A stretch of DNA of 64,000 bases from Bog-473 sp963834405 (GCA_963834405.1 CAWIBX010000004.1:124001-188000), one strand, 5' to 3'. Positions 44,897-53,403 are shown, numbered from the stretch's first letter. Notes: generated by a model not told the origin, from the sequence alone. Numbers and translations: made by a program.

Positions 44897-46444
44897 ATGG
44901 CCGAGGCGCCGCCACCGCTTCCGCTCCCGCCGAGGGCCGGGCCCATCGTCGACGCCGACGGCCACGTGGTGGAGCCCGAGACGGCGTGGGCCGGGCTGCC
45001 CGATGAGCACCGGGTGCGGGTGGTGCCGGACGGGCACGGCTACGAGCACGTCGTCGTCGGCGACACCGAGATCCTGGCGGTGCCGCTCGGCAACCTGGCC
45101 CGCCCGGGGTCGCGGTTCGACGACCCCGCCACGTTCCGGCCGCTGGCCGAGGCCCAGCCGGGCGGGTGGGACCCGGTGGCGCGCCTGGCCGACATGGACG
45201 CGGAGGGCATCGACCAGGCGGTGCTCTACCCGAGCATCGGGCTCTACACGTCGGTGCTGGACGATGCGGTTGCCGCGGTGGCGGTGGCGCGGGCGTACAA
45301 CGATTGGCTGGCGTCGTACTGCGGGGCGTCGGGCGCGGGCGACGGGGCCCGGCGCCTATTCGGCGCCGCCATGCTGCCGCTGCAGGACCCGGGCGCGGCG
45401 GCGGCCGAGCTGCGGCGGGCCGTGACGGAACTGGGGTTCGTGACGGGGTTCGTGCGGCCGAACCCCTGCCTGGGGCGGTCGTTGTCGCACCCGGCTTACG
45501 ACGTGGTGTGGTCCGCCGCGGAGGAGCTGGGCGTGCCCATCGGGGTGCACGAGGGTAGCTCGGTGATCGTCCCCACCCTCGGCGCGGACCGGCCGTTCAA
45601 CCCGATGATCCTGCACGCCGTGTCGCACTCGTTCGAGGAGATGCTCGCGTGCGCGCAGCTCATCGCGTTCGGCGTACTGGAGCGTCACCCCGGGCTGCGC
45701 GTCGTGTTCCTGGAGTCCTCGGGCGGCTGGGGCCCGTTCTGGCTGGAGCGCCTGGACGAGCAGGCCGAGTCCTTCGGCGGCTTCTGCCCCGACATGAAGC
45801 TGCGCCCCTCCGAGTACTTCGCCCGCCAGTGCGCCATCAGCTTCGAGGTGGACGAGCGCACGCTGCCGGCGCTGGTGCCCTTCGTGGGCTCCGAGCGCAT
45901 CGTGTGGGGCAGCGACTACCCGCACCACGACGCCACGTTCCCGGGGGCGGTGGACGCCATTCGTGCGACCGTGGCCCCGTGCCCGACGGCAGTGCAGGCC
46001 CGGGTGCTGGGGTTGAACGCGCGACGCCTGTACGGCCTGCCGCCGCGCCGGGAGGGCACGGCCGGGCTGATCGACGACTACTTCGCCGCCGTCACGGCGC
46101 AGGACGCCGACATGCTGCGGGGTCTGTTCGCGCCGGATGCCTCCTTCGACGTCGACGGCGACCGTCGGACGGGGTGGGAGGCCATCCTGGACTACTACAC
46201 CGAGCGCACGTTCACGTTCTCCGACTTCCGCCCGTCACCGGGCGAGGTCGTGGTGGGGCCGGACGGGTCGGACGGGTCGGACGGGTCGGACGGGTCGGAC
46301 GGGTCGACGGTGACGGTGGACATCGACGTGCACATCGGTGGCGCCGAGAACCGGGTGCGCGACGTGTTCGAGATCGTCGGCGGGCGGATTCGTTCGCTCG
46401 TGGTGCGCGGGTTCGCCGACGCGCTCCGCGGCGGGGCCGGCTGA
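44897..46444 (+). CDS. PF04909 amidohydrolase fused to an NTF2/SnoaL-like domain
   Basis: A 515-residue fusion. Residues 1-385 form a PF04909 TIM barrel (DADGHVVEPETAW, GVHEGSSV, VWGSDYPHHDATFPG). Residues about 390-515 form a SnoaL/NTF2-like cone (LIDDYFAAVTAQDADMLRGLF, ASFDVDGDRRTGWEAILDYY, VFEIVGGRIRSLVVRGF). A DGS repeat, made by five copies of a 9-bp DNA repeat, lies inside the second domain, between strands. The partner gene upstream lacks the second domain. The NTF2-like part may bind a ligand or catalyse a hydration or isomerisation. Confidence 0.82.
   Translation: MAEAPPPLPLPPRAGPIVDADGHVVEPETAWAGLPDEHRVRVVPDGHGYEHVVVGDTEILAVPLGNLARPGSRFDDPATFRPLAEAQPGGWDPVARLADMDAEGIDQAVLYPSIGLYTSVLDDAVAAVAVARAYNDWLASYCGASGAGDGARRLFGAAMLPLQDPGAAAAELRRAVTELGFVTGFVRPNPCLGRSLSHPAYDVVWSAAEELGVPIGVHEGSSVIVPTLGADRPFNPMILHAVSHSFEEMLACAQLIAFGVLERHPGLRVVFLESSGGWGPFWLERLDEQAESFGGFCPDMKLRPSEYFARQCAISFEVDERTLPALVPFVGSERIVWGSDYPHHDATFPGAVDAIRATVAPCPTAVQARVLGLNARRLYGLPPRREGTAGLIDDYFAAVTAQDADMLRGLFAPDASFDVDGDRRTGWEAILDYYTERTFTFSDFRPSPGEVVVGPDGSDGSDGSDGSDGSTVTVDIDVHIGGAENRVRDVFEIVGGRIRSLVVRGFADALRGGAG
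46261..46305 (+). repeat. 9-bp tandem repeat, five perfect copies, in coding sequence
   Basis: Five identical copies of GGACGGGTC encode a (Asp-Gly-Ser)n loop in the NTF2-like domain of the fusion protein. Perfect identity suggests recent expansion; the unit keeps the frame. Confidence 0.9.
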
Positions 46445-46540
46445 CGGCTGAGCGGGAGGCAGGGCTGGCAGCTGATCCGGGCAAGGGTGCGCGTGTGCAT
46501 CGGACCCGGACTTCTGGTTCGTCGGAAAAAAAGAAGCTGC

Positions 46541-46565
46541 GGCGTGCTCAACCGGTGACCGCGAC
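46541..46565 (+). repeat. Left terminal inverted repeat of IS30-family element
   Basis: 25 bases, matching the complement of 47896-47920 at 23 positions. It ends 22 bases before the transposase ATG. Confidence 0.92.
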
Positions 46566-46587
46566 ACCGACCTGATGGAGGTGTCGC

Positions 46588-47913
46588 ATGGGAGCACCGA
46601 GGCTGCCCGAAGCAATGGTGCGTCCGGCCTTGGAGGCCTACGCCAACGGGGCGACGATCAAGGAGGCGGCGGCCCTGGTCGGGATCTCGAAGAAGGTCGT
46701 GTCGAGATGGCTGCATGAGGCCGATCCTGACTTCGTGGCCCGAAAGCCAAAGCTGTCCGGTCGCCCGAGGCTGGACCGACAATGGGTGGAACCGGCACTG
46801 GTGGCCTATGCACGCGGGGCGACGTTGAAGGAGGCGGCCGCGGTGGCCGGGATCTCGGTATCCACCGTTCAGCTCCGGGTCCACGAAGAAGCTGTCGTGG
46901 TGTTACGACAACGAAGACACCGACCAGGCTCGCTCAGCCTCGACGAACGCGAGGAGATCCGGGTGGGCATCTCGCGCGGCGAGTGCGATGCCGCCATCGC
47001 TCGGCGCCTCGGGCGTCACCGGGGCACCATCGGGCGAGAGATCCGCGCCAACGGGGGCCGTGGTGCCTATCGGGCCTACCACGCCCAGGCCCGTGCCGAC
47101 GAGGAGGCCCTAAGACCCAAGCTGTTCTGGACCGACGCCCGCCCGTGGCTCTGGGACGAGGTCCAAGATCTCTTGCGGGTGCGGTGCCGACCCGAGCAGA
47201 TCGCCAAGCGATTGCGACGCGACCACCCAGAGGAGCCACAGTGGTGGGTGTCGCACGAGTCGATCTATCAGGCCATCTTCGTCCAGGCCAAAGGTGAGCT
47301 GAAAAAGGAGCTGGCCAAGTGCCTCAGATCGGGGCGGGCCCGGCGCCGGCCCCGGGGGCACCGTGGCTGCAACCCGAGCGAGGGTGCGCGCATCGTGGGG
47401 ATGGTCAACATCTCCGAACGCCCCGCCGAGGCCGAAGACCGCGCCGTGCCCGGGCACTGGGAAGGCGACCTCATTGTCGGGGCGGGGAACCACTCGGTCG
47501 TGGCCACCGTCGTGGAGCGTCAGACGCGCCTCGGCATGTTGATCAAGCTCGAGAACAAGGACGCCGAGCACGTGGCCGCGCGCATCGCCGAGCACATCGT
47601 GGCGTTGCCGGCCGAGCTCGCCCGCTCGCTCACCTGGGACCAGGGCTCAGAGATGGCCGCCCACGCCCGCTTCAGCGTGGCCACCGGCATCCCGGTGTAC
47701 TTCTGCGAGCCCGCCAGCCCCTGGCAGCGCGGGAGCAACGAACACTGGAACGGCCTTGTCCGCGAGTTCCTTCCCAAAGGGACCGACCTATCGCGCTATA
47801 GCCAAGAGGACCTCGACGCCATTGCCAGACTCCTCAACACCCGCCCCCGCGAGACGCTTGGGTGGGATACTCCAGCCGAGCGGTTTGACCAACTTGTCGC
47901 GGTCACCCCTTGA
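46588..47913 (+). CDS. IS30-family transposase
   Basis: A 441-residue DDE transposase. The IS30 helix-turn-helix lies at about 113-170 (LDEREEIRVGISRGECDAAIARRLGRHRGTIGREI in part). The catalytic triad is D294 (GHWEGDLI), D351 (TWDQGSEMA) and E385 (GSNEHWNGLVREFLPKGT). Ahead of these are two tandem copies of a second helix-turn-helix unit, residues about 12-44 and 68-100 (NGATIKEAAALVGIS and RGATLKEAAAVAGIS). The ATG at 46588 has GGAGGTG upstream. The gene is intact. Confidence 0.95.
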   Translation: MGAPRLPEAMVRPALEAYANGATIKEAAALVGISKKVVSRWLHEADPDFVARKPKLSGRPRLDRQWVEPALVAYARGATLKEAAAVAGISVSTVQLRVHEEAVVVLRQRRHRPGSLSLDEREEIRVGISRGECDAAIARRLGRHRGTIGREIRANGGRGAYRAYHAQARADEEALRPKLFWTDARPWLWDEVQDLLRVRCRPEQIAKRLRRDHPEEPQWWVSHESIYQAIFVQAKGELKKELAKCLRSGRARRRPRGHRGCNPSEGARIVGMVNISERPAEAEDRAVPGHWEGDLIVGAGNHSVVATVVERQTRLGMLIKLENKDAEHVAARIAEHIVALPAELARSLTWDQGSEMAAHARFSVATGIPVYFCEPASPWQRGSNEHWNGLVREFLPKGTDLSRYSQEDLDAIARLLNTRPRETLGWDTPAERFDQLVAVTP

Positions 47914-47920
47914 GCACGCC
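47896..47920 (-). repeat. Right terminal inverted repeat of IS30-family element
   Basis: 25 bases; contains the transposase TGA stop (47911-47913). Flanked by TGC at 47921-47923. Confidence 0.92.
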
Positions 47921-48053
47921 TGCAGCTACTCGTTGAGCCCCAAAAGTATTAGCCAGCGTCTGATGCAGTGGGAAGGGCGTCCGTTGGCTCGACTCGGCTT
48001 CGCCCAGGCGGGCCAGGCGGGCGGGGTACGAACGTGCCCGAAGCTCAGTCGGC

Positions 48054-49769
48054 CTACGCCACAACCGGGCGGGGCTGCGGGCCGCGCAGGAGGCGGCCCG
48101 GGCGCTCGCCGGTGGGCTCGTCGTGCTCCCGCACGACGCTGCCCGCCTTGACCGTGGCCACGTAGCCGCGGGCCCGCTGGATCAGCCGCTTCCCCTCGGC
48201 CGGCAGGTCGTAGACCATCTCGGGCGGCTCGAGGGCCAGCGCGTCGTGGTCGATCACGTTGACGTCGGCCAGGTGCCCCGGGGCGAGGAGCCCGCGGTCG
48301 AAGAAGCCGTAGAGCTCGGCCGTCCGGCGGGTCTGCAGGTGCACCACCTGCTCGACCGGCAGGGTGGCGCCCCGGCTGCGGTCGCGGGTCCAGTGCGTGA
48401 GCATGAAGGTCGGCAGGCTGGCGTCGCACAGGACGCCGCAGTGGGCGCCGCCGTCGCCGAGGCCGAGCACGGTGGCGGGGTGGGTCAGCATCTCGCGCAC
48501 GGGGTCGAGGGTGTTGTACGAGTAGTCGAGCAGCGGCAGGTACAGGAGCTCCCGGCCGTCGCGCTGGAGCATGAGGTCGTAGAGCACCTCGTCGGTCGAC
48601 CGCCCCTCGGCCGCCGCCCGCGCGGTGATGCTGCGCTCGGCCGGCGGCTCGTAGTCGGGCGGGTCGCCGAGGGGGAACAGCTTGTGGAGGGTGTTCCGCA
48701 GCATCTCGACGAAGCCGCCCGGGCGCGGCTCCTCGCCCAGGATGGCGGCGCGCACCTCGGGCGTGCGCAGGCGGGCCACGCGCTCGTCCAGGGGCAGGTG
48801 AGCGATCTCCTGGTAGGCCCGGTGGTGCGCGAACGGATGGGTCACGGACTGGAACCCAACCATCAGCGACGTCGGTTTGCCCGCCACCTGCGGGACCAAC
48901 CAAGCCCCGCGCCGGTTGGCCGCCACCCCGCGGTCGATCCACTCCCGCCACAGCTCGGGCGCGAAGTCGGCCTGCAGGACGCCGTAGGTCACGGGCACGC
49001 CGGCCCGGAGCGAGATCTCGGACATCCAGGCGAACTCGTAGTCGAGGTCCCAGAAGTCGCTGGCCACCGAGAAGACCCGGTGCCCCGCCTTGCCCAGCGC
49101 CTCGCCGATGCCGATCAGCTCCTCGGCCGCCGCCGTCGTCCCCGCCGCCAGCTCGCCGTCCTTGGCCCGGTGCAACAGCGTGCGGGTGGTGGACGCGCCG
49201 ATCGCCCCCGCCTCGACGGCCTCGCGCACGATGGCCGCCATCTCGGCGATCTCCTCGGACCGGGCCGCGTCGTTGGCTCGTCCTTCACCGAGCACGTAGG
49301 CGCGGAGCGCGCCGTGCGGGATCATGGCCGCGACGTCGAGAACGCGCGCCGTGCGCTCCACCTCGTCGAGGTACTCGCCGAAGGTCTCCCAGTTCCAGGA
49401 CATGCCCTCGGCCAGCGCGGCGCCCGGGATGTCCTCGACGCCCTCCATCAGCTGGATCAGCCAATTGCGGTCGGCCGCGCGGGCGGGTGCAAAGCCGACG
49501 CCGCAGTTGCCCATCACGACCGTCGTGACCCCGTGCCAGCCCGACGGCGACACCTCGGGGTCCCACGTGGCCTGCCCGTCGTAGTGCGTGTGGATGTCGA
49601 CCCAACCCGGCGTCACGAGCTGGCCCTCGGCGTCGATCACCCGGCGGGCCGGGCCGTCGACCTCGCCCACCGCCGTGATGAGCGAGCCGTCGATGGCGAC
49701 GTCGCCCGGGGCGACGGGCCGTCCCGAGCCGTCGGCGATCGTGCCGCCCCGGATGATCAGGTCGTGCAT
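48054..49769 (-). CDS. N-acyl-D-amino-acid deacylase family amidohydrolase (intact paralogue)
   Basis: A 571-residue metal-dependent hydrolase closely related to the frameshifted gene at 16613. Metal ligands H60 and H62 lie in WVDIHTHYDGQ, followed by MGNCGVGFAPARA and the C-terminal GLGDGGAHCGVLCDASLPTFM. The C-terminus closes the beta-sandwich (VNVIDHDALAL). The ATG at 49769 shares its A with the stop of the preceding oxidoreductase (TGATG), so they are coupled. The substrate is unknown; hydrolysis of N-acyl-amino or cyclic amide bonds is likely. Confidence 0.9.
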   Translation of the reverse strand: MHDLIIRGGTIADGSGRPVAPGDVAIDGSLITAVGEVDGPARRVIDAEGQLVTPGWVDIHTHYDGQATWDPEVSPSGWHGVTTVVMGNCGVGFAPARAADRNWLIQLMEGVEDIPGAALAEGMSWNWETFGEYLDEVERTARVLDVAAMIPHGALRAYVLGEGRANDAARSEEIAEMAAIVREAVEAGAIGASTTRTLLHRAKDGELAAGTTAAAEELIGIGEALGKAGHRVFSVASDFWDLDYEFAWMSEISLRAGVPVTYGVLQADFAPELWREWIDRGVAANRRGAWLVPQVAGKPTSLMVGFQSVTHPFAHHRAYQEIAHLPLDERVARLRTPEVRAAILGEEPRPGGFVEMLRNTLHKLFPLGDPPDYEPPAERSITARAAAEGRSTDEVLYDLMLQRDGRELLYLPLLDYSYNTLDPVREMLTHPATVLGLGDGGAHCGVLCDASLPTFMLTHWTRDRSRGATLPVEQVVHLQTRRTAELYGFFDRGLLAPGHLADVNVIDHDALALEPPEMVYDLPAEGKRLIQRARGYVATVKAGSVVREHDEPTGERPGRLLRGPQPRPVVA

Positions 49770-50806
49770 CAGACCCAGTTTCGCAGTTTTTCGATCATCC
49801 CCACCGGATCGGGTCCCACCGGGTTCACGTTGAGGTGCGTGACGCCCGCCTCGGCCAGCGCGGCCACCTTCTCCTTTATGTACGACTCAGGACCGCACAG
49901 CGACGTGGCCTCGAGCAGCTCGGCCGGCACGAGCGCCGCCGCCTCCTTCTTCTGCCCGGAGAGATAGAGGTCCTGGATCTCCTCGGCCTCCTTCTCGAAG
50001 CCGTAGCGGCGGGCGAGCGCGTTGTAGAAGTTCCGGCCTTTGGCGCCCATCCCGCCGATGTAGAGCGCGGCGGCCCCGCGGCCGAGTTCGCGGATCGGTG
50101 CCGCGTCCTTCTCCTCGCGGATCGCGAAGATGCCCCCCGCTGCGATCTGCAGCGTGTCGAGGGACGGGTCGCGTTTGGCGCTGCCGGCGGCGAGCGAAGG
50201 ACCGAACACCTCTTTGGCCTTCTCGGGCATGAAGAAGATGGGCAGCCAGCCGTCCGCCACCTCCGCCGTCATGGCGACGTTCTTCTCCCCCAGCGCCGCC
50301 ACCCAGATGGGGATGCGCGGGCGCACCGGGTGGTTGATGATCTTGAGCGCCTTGCCCAGACCGGTGCCCTGCCCCGGTGGCAGCGGGATGTGGTAGGCCG
50401 CACCCTCGTGCGTGAGGGGCTCCTCGCGCGCCCACACCTTGCGGCAGACGTCGATGATCTCGCGGGTGCGCGTGAGGGGGCGGTCGTAGGGCACCCCGTG
50501 GAAGCCTTCTATGACCTGGGGGCCCGAGGCGCCGAGGCCGAGCTCGCACCGTCCGCCGGAGATGGCGTCCACACCGGCGGCCGTCATGGCGATCAACGTG
50601 GGCGTGCGGGAGTAGATCGGGAGGATGGCCGACCCGATGTGCACACGCTGGGTCTTGGCGGCCAGGTACCCCATGAAGCTGGGGGCGTCGAAGCTGTAGG
50701 CCTCGGCCACCCAGACCACATCGAGGCCGGCCTGCTCCAGGTCGGCGGCCTGGCGGGCCGACTCTTCGAAGCCGCCGGCGTAATTCAGTGTCATGGAGAT
50801 TTTCAT
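49769..50806 (-). CDS. LLM-class F420-dependent oxidoreductase
   Basis: A 345-residue luciferase-like TIM-barrel enzyme. Typical segments are AADLEQAGLDVVWVAEAYSFDAPS, QRVHIGSAILPIYSRTPTLIAMTAAGVDAIS, GRCELGLGASGPQVIEGFHG, TREIIDVCRKVW and PIWVAALGEKNVAMTAEVADGWLP, as in the F420-dependent Rv3520c-like group. The start ATG (MKISMTLNYAGG) at 50806 is 19 bases from the divergent HAD gene. It is coupled with the amidohydrolase downstream. Confidence 0.9.
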   Translation of the reverse strand: MKISMTLNYAGGFEESARQAADLEQAGLDVVWVAEAYSFDAPSFMGYLAAKTQRVHIGSAILPIYSRTPTLIAMTAAGVDAISGGRCELGLGASGPQVIEGFHGVPYDRPLTRTREIIDVCRKVWAREEPLTHEGAAYHIPLPPGQGTGLGKALKIINHPVRPRIPIWVAALGEKNVAMTAEVADGWLPIFFMPEKAKEVFGPSLAAGSAKRDPSLDTLQIAAGGIFAIREEKDAAPIRELGRGAAALYIGGMGAKGRNFYNALARRYGFEKEAEEIQDLYLSGQKKEAAALVPAELLEATSLCGPESYIKEKVAALAEAGVTHLNVNPVGPDPVGMIEKLRNWV

Positions 50807-50825
50807 GACCCGTAGCATCGCAGCC

Positions 50826-51491
50826 ATGGCGACCCCGGGCCCAGACCAGGAAGGCGACGGCAGGGCCGACATCGCATTCGTGCTCTTCGACCTGGGCGGT
50901 GTGCTCATCCGCGTCGGTGGCGTCGGTCCCATGCGGGAGCTGAGCGGGATCGAGAGCGACGAGGAGCTCTGGAGCCGCTGGCTGGGCTGCCCCTGGGTGC
51001 GCCGGCTCGAGGCCGGCCAGTGCGGCGGCGAGGAGTTCGCGGCCGGGGTCGTCGCAGAGTGGGGTCTGACGGTCTCGCCGGACGACTTCCTGTCGGGCTT
51101 CGTCGCCTGGCAGGGTGGCCCGTACCCGGGCGCCGAGGAATTGGTGGGGCAGGTGAAGGCCGGAGGTCGTGACGGCCGCGGTGGGGTCGGGGTGGGTTGC
51201 CTCAGCAACACGAACGCCGTCCAATGGGGGGCTCACTTCGAGCGCCTGCCGCTCGTCGACGCCTTCGAGTACCGCTTCCTCTCCTTCGAGCTGGGCCTGG
51301 TGAAGCCCGACTCCGAGATCTTCGAAGCCGTGGCGGCCAGGCTGCCCGTGTCGGCGGCGCAGGTGCTGTTCCTCGACGACAACGCCGTCAACGTCGAGGC
51401 GGCGACGGCGGGCGGCTTCCGGGCCAGGCGGGTGCAGGGCCCGGACGAGGCACGCCGCGCGTTGGTGGAGGTGGGCGTCCTGGCGCCCTGA
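50826..51491 (+). CDS. HAD-superfamily hydrolase
   Basis: A 221-residue HAD phosphatase-like protein. Motif I is FDLGGVLIRV, where the DxD of many members is DLG, so the second Asp is absent. Motif II is CLSNTNA, motif III is the Lys in LGLVKPDSEIF, and motif IV is LFLDDNAVNVEAA. This pattern is seen in epoxide-hydrolase N-domain and haloacid-dehalogenase relatives. The ATG at 50826 is a compromise; in-frame ATGs at 50793 and 50805 lie inside the divergent oxidoreductase start. Confidence 0.75.
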   Translation: MATPGPDQEGDGRADIAFVLFDLGGVLIRVGGVGPMRELSGIESDEELWSRWLGCPWVRRLEAGQCGGEEFAAGVVAEWGLTVSPDDFLSGFVAWQGGPYPGAEELVGQVKAGGRDGRGGVGVGCLSNTNAVQWGAHFERLPLVDAFEYRFLSFELGLVKPDSEIFEAVAARLPVSAAQVLFLDDNAVNVEAATAGGFRARRVQGPDEARRALVEVGVLAP

Positions 51492-51518
51492 GCGCGTGCG
51501 GTGCCAACATGCCAGCCC

Positions 51519-51959
51519 ATGGTCGCCAACGGGCCCTCCCTGCGTCTCCTGCCGCGCCTGAGCGACGACGTCGCGTTCTTCTGGACCTCGGGTGCCGACG
51601 GCGTCCTGCGGTTTCTGCGCTGCAACACGTGCGGGTACTTCATCCACCCGCCGGGACCGGTGTGCCCCCGGTGTCTGTCCCGCGACCTCGGCCCCCAGGC
51701 GGTGAGCGGCCGCGCCACTGTCGAGACGTTCACCGTCAACCACCAGCAGTGGATCCCCGGCAGCGAGCCCTACATCATCGCCTGGGTCTCCATTGCGGAG
51801 CAGCCCGACGTGCGGCTGACGACGAACCTCGTCGGCGTGGAGCCCGAGGACGTCCACGTCGGCCTCCCCGTGCGGGTGGTCTTCGAGCACGTCGAGGACG
51901 TGTGGCTGCCGTTGTTCACGCCGGACGCCGACGGGGCCGGCGCCGGGCCGGCGTCGTGA
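51519..51959 (+). CDS. DUF35 OB-fold/zinc-ribbon protein (acyl-CoA-associated)
   Basis: A 146-residue protein with the rubredoxin-like zinc ribbon (RCNTCGYFIHPPGPVCPRC) followed by the OB-fold half (VETFTVNHQQWIPGSEPYIIAWVSI). DUF35 proteins partner thiolase-like proteins; in steroid side-chain degradation they form hydratase or aldolase complexes. The ATG at 51519 is used; a GTG at 51501 is possible. The stop overlaps the next gene by four bases, so the pair is co-translated. Confidence 0.87.
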   Translation: MVANGPSLRLLPRLSDDVAFFWTSGADGVLRFLRCNTCGYFIHPPGPVCPRCLSRDLGPQAVSGRATVETFTVNHQQWIPGSEPYIIAWVSIAEQPDVRLTTNLVGVEPEDVHVGLPVRVVFEHVEDVWLPLFTPDADGAGAGPAS

Positions 51960-53197
51960 GCCCGGCCGTCGTGGGCGAGGAGCCGCTGGAACGGCGCGCC
52001 ATCATCTCGGGCATCGGCCAGTCGGACGTCGGGCGGCGCCTGGGGCGCTCCGAGATCGACCTGACCGTGGAGGCGGCGCAGGTTGCGATCGCGGATGCGG
52101 GGTTGACCCGCGACGACATCGACGGGCTGTCGACCTACCCGGGGATGGGCGCGGGCACCGCCGGCTTCGCCGGCCCGACGTCGCCCGAGGTGCAGGACGC
52201 GCTGGGCCTGTCGCTCAACTGGCACGACGGGGGCGGCGAGGGCGCCGGCCAGATGCGCGCCGTGATCTCCGCCGCGCTCGCCGTCGCCGCCGGCCTGGCG
52301 CGCCACGTTCTGGTGTACCGGACGGTGAGCGAGGGCTCGGCCCAGGGCTCCGGGGGGCGCCAGGGCATCGGCGGCTTGGGCGGGGGCGGTGGGGGCGGCG
52401 TCCCCCGCTTCGGCAGCTTCATGCAGTGGTCGCTCCCCTACGGCGCGGTGTCGGCGGCCAACTGGTTGGCCATGGTGGCGCAGCGCCGCATACACGAATT
52501 CGGACTGACCCGCGAGCAGCTCGGCGCCATCCCGATCAACAACCGGGGCAACGCCGCGCTGAACCCCAAGGCGATCTACACCGAGCCCATGACGATGGAC
52601 GACTACCTGGCCGCCCGCATGATCACGACCCCGCTGTGCCTCTTCGACTGCGACGCACCCTGCGACGGGTCGACCGCGGTGATCGTCTCCCACCGCGACA
52701 TGGCCGGCGACCTCGATCATCCCGCCGTCCACATCAACGCCGTGGGCACCGCGTTGCGGGGGCGTCCCAGCTGGGACCAGTTCGACGACATGACCACCAT
52801 GGCCGCGCGGGACGCCGGCGCGTCCATGTGGGAGCGCACCGAGCTCACGCCGGCCGACGTCGATACCGCGCAGCTCTACGACGGCTTCTCCATCATCACC
52901 GTGGTCTGGCTCGAGGCCCTCGGCTTCTGCGGGCGCGGCGAGAGCGGGCCGTTCCTGGAGGGCGGGGCGAACATCGCCCGCGACGGGCTGCTGCCGCTGA
53001 ACACCAACGGCGGCCAGCTCTCGGGCGGACGCCTGCACGGGTTCGGCTTCATCCACGAGGCCTGCGTGCAGCTGCGGGGCGAGGGCGGCGCGCGCCAGGT
53101 CGTGCGCCCGGGCGGGCGGATGCCCGAGGTCGCCGCCGTCGCCAACGGGGGCGGGCCGATCGCCGGGACGATGCTGCTGACCCGGGGATCCGGCTAG
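51956..53197 (+). CDS. Thiolase-like/lipid-transfer (SCP-x type) protein
   Basis: A 413-residue thiolase-fold protein with the opening AIISGIGQSDVGRRLGRSEIDLTVEAAQVAIADAG (shown in part), DTAQLYDGFSIITVVWLEALGF and GGQLSGGRLHGFGFIHEACVQLRG. The usual thiolase nucleophile Cys region (about residue 95) has no candidate Cys, so Claisen thiolysis is unlikely. With DUF35 partners such proteins act as retro-aldolases. A Gly-run (residues 141-148) is present. The GTG at 51956 overlaps the DUF35 stop. Confidence 0.87.
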   Translation: MSPAVVGEEPLERRAIISGIGQSDVGRRLGRSEIDLTVEAAQVAIADAGLTRDDIDGLSTYPGMGAGTAGFAGPTSPEVQDALGLSLNWHDGGGEGAGQMRAVISAALAVAAGLARHVLVYRTVSEGSAQGSGGRQGIGGLGGGGGGGVPRFGSFMQWSLPYGAVSAANWLAMVAQRRIHEFGLTREQLGAIPINNRGNAALNPKAIYTEPMTMDDYLAARMITTPLCLFDCDAPCDGSTAVIVSHRDMAGDLDHPAVHINAVGTALRGRPSWDQFDDMTTMAARDAGASMWERTELTPADVDTAQLYDGFSIITVVWLEALGFCGRGESGPFLEGGANIARDGLLPLNTNGGQLSGGRLHGFGFIHEACVQLRGEGGARQVVRPGGRMPEVAAVANGGGPIAGTMLLTRGSG

Positions 53198-53311
53198 GCC
53201 CGCCGCTGGCCGGATTCCGGGCGCCGGGGCACATGCCCTGGTCCCGCCAGGCCTGGTGGGCGGCCCATCTCGCTGCATCGGGAGTCGACTTCTTAATTCG
53301 GTGGTCCAACG

Positions 53312-53352
53312 AGAAGTTGCGACTTCTTGAAATATGCCTGAAGAAGTAGGCA
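53312..53352. terminator. Two hairpins between convergent genes
   Basis: AGAAGT (53312-53317) pairs with ACTTCT (53322-53327) around TGCG; TGCCT (53335-53339) pairs with AGGCA (53348-53352). This AT-richer patch sits in the 206-base space between two genes that end facing each other. Either hairpin may end transcripts from both sides; neither has a long T-run. Confidence 0.35.
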
Positions 53353-53403
53353 AAGTCCGATACACATTCACCCCTCTCCCGACGCGGCGAGGCCGGCCGC
53401 GCT

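Larger units (their letters stand above)
46541..47920 (+). mobile_element. Complete IS30-family insertion sequence (1380 bp)
   Basis: The element is bounded by 25-bp inverted repeats (46541-46565 and 47896-47920; 23 of 25 match, the two mismatches adjacent at positions 12-13) beginning GGCGTGCTCAA. It is flanked by a 3-bp direct repeat TGC (46538-46540 and 47921-47923), the usual target duplication size for this family. It contains one transposase gene whose stop lies within the right repeat. Removal of the element restores AGCTGCAGCT, a 10-bp palindrome, as the target. Confidence 0.92.

Noticed and set aside
48123..49967. 614-codon plus-strand frame over the deacylase paralogue
   Set aside because: Composition typical of antisense to high-GC coding DNA and no family motifs.
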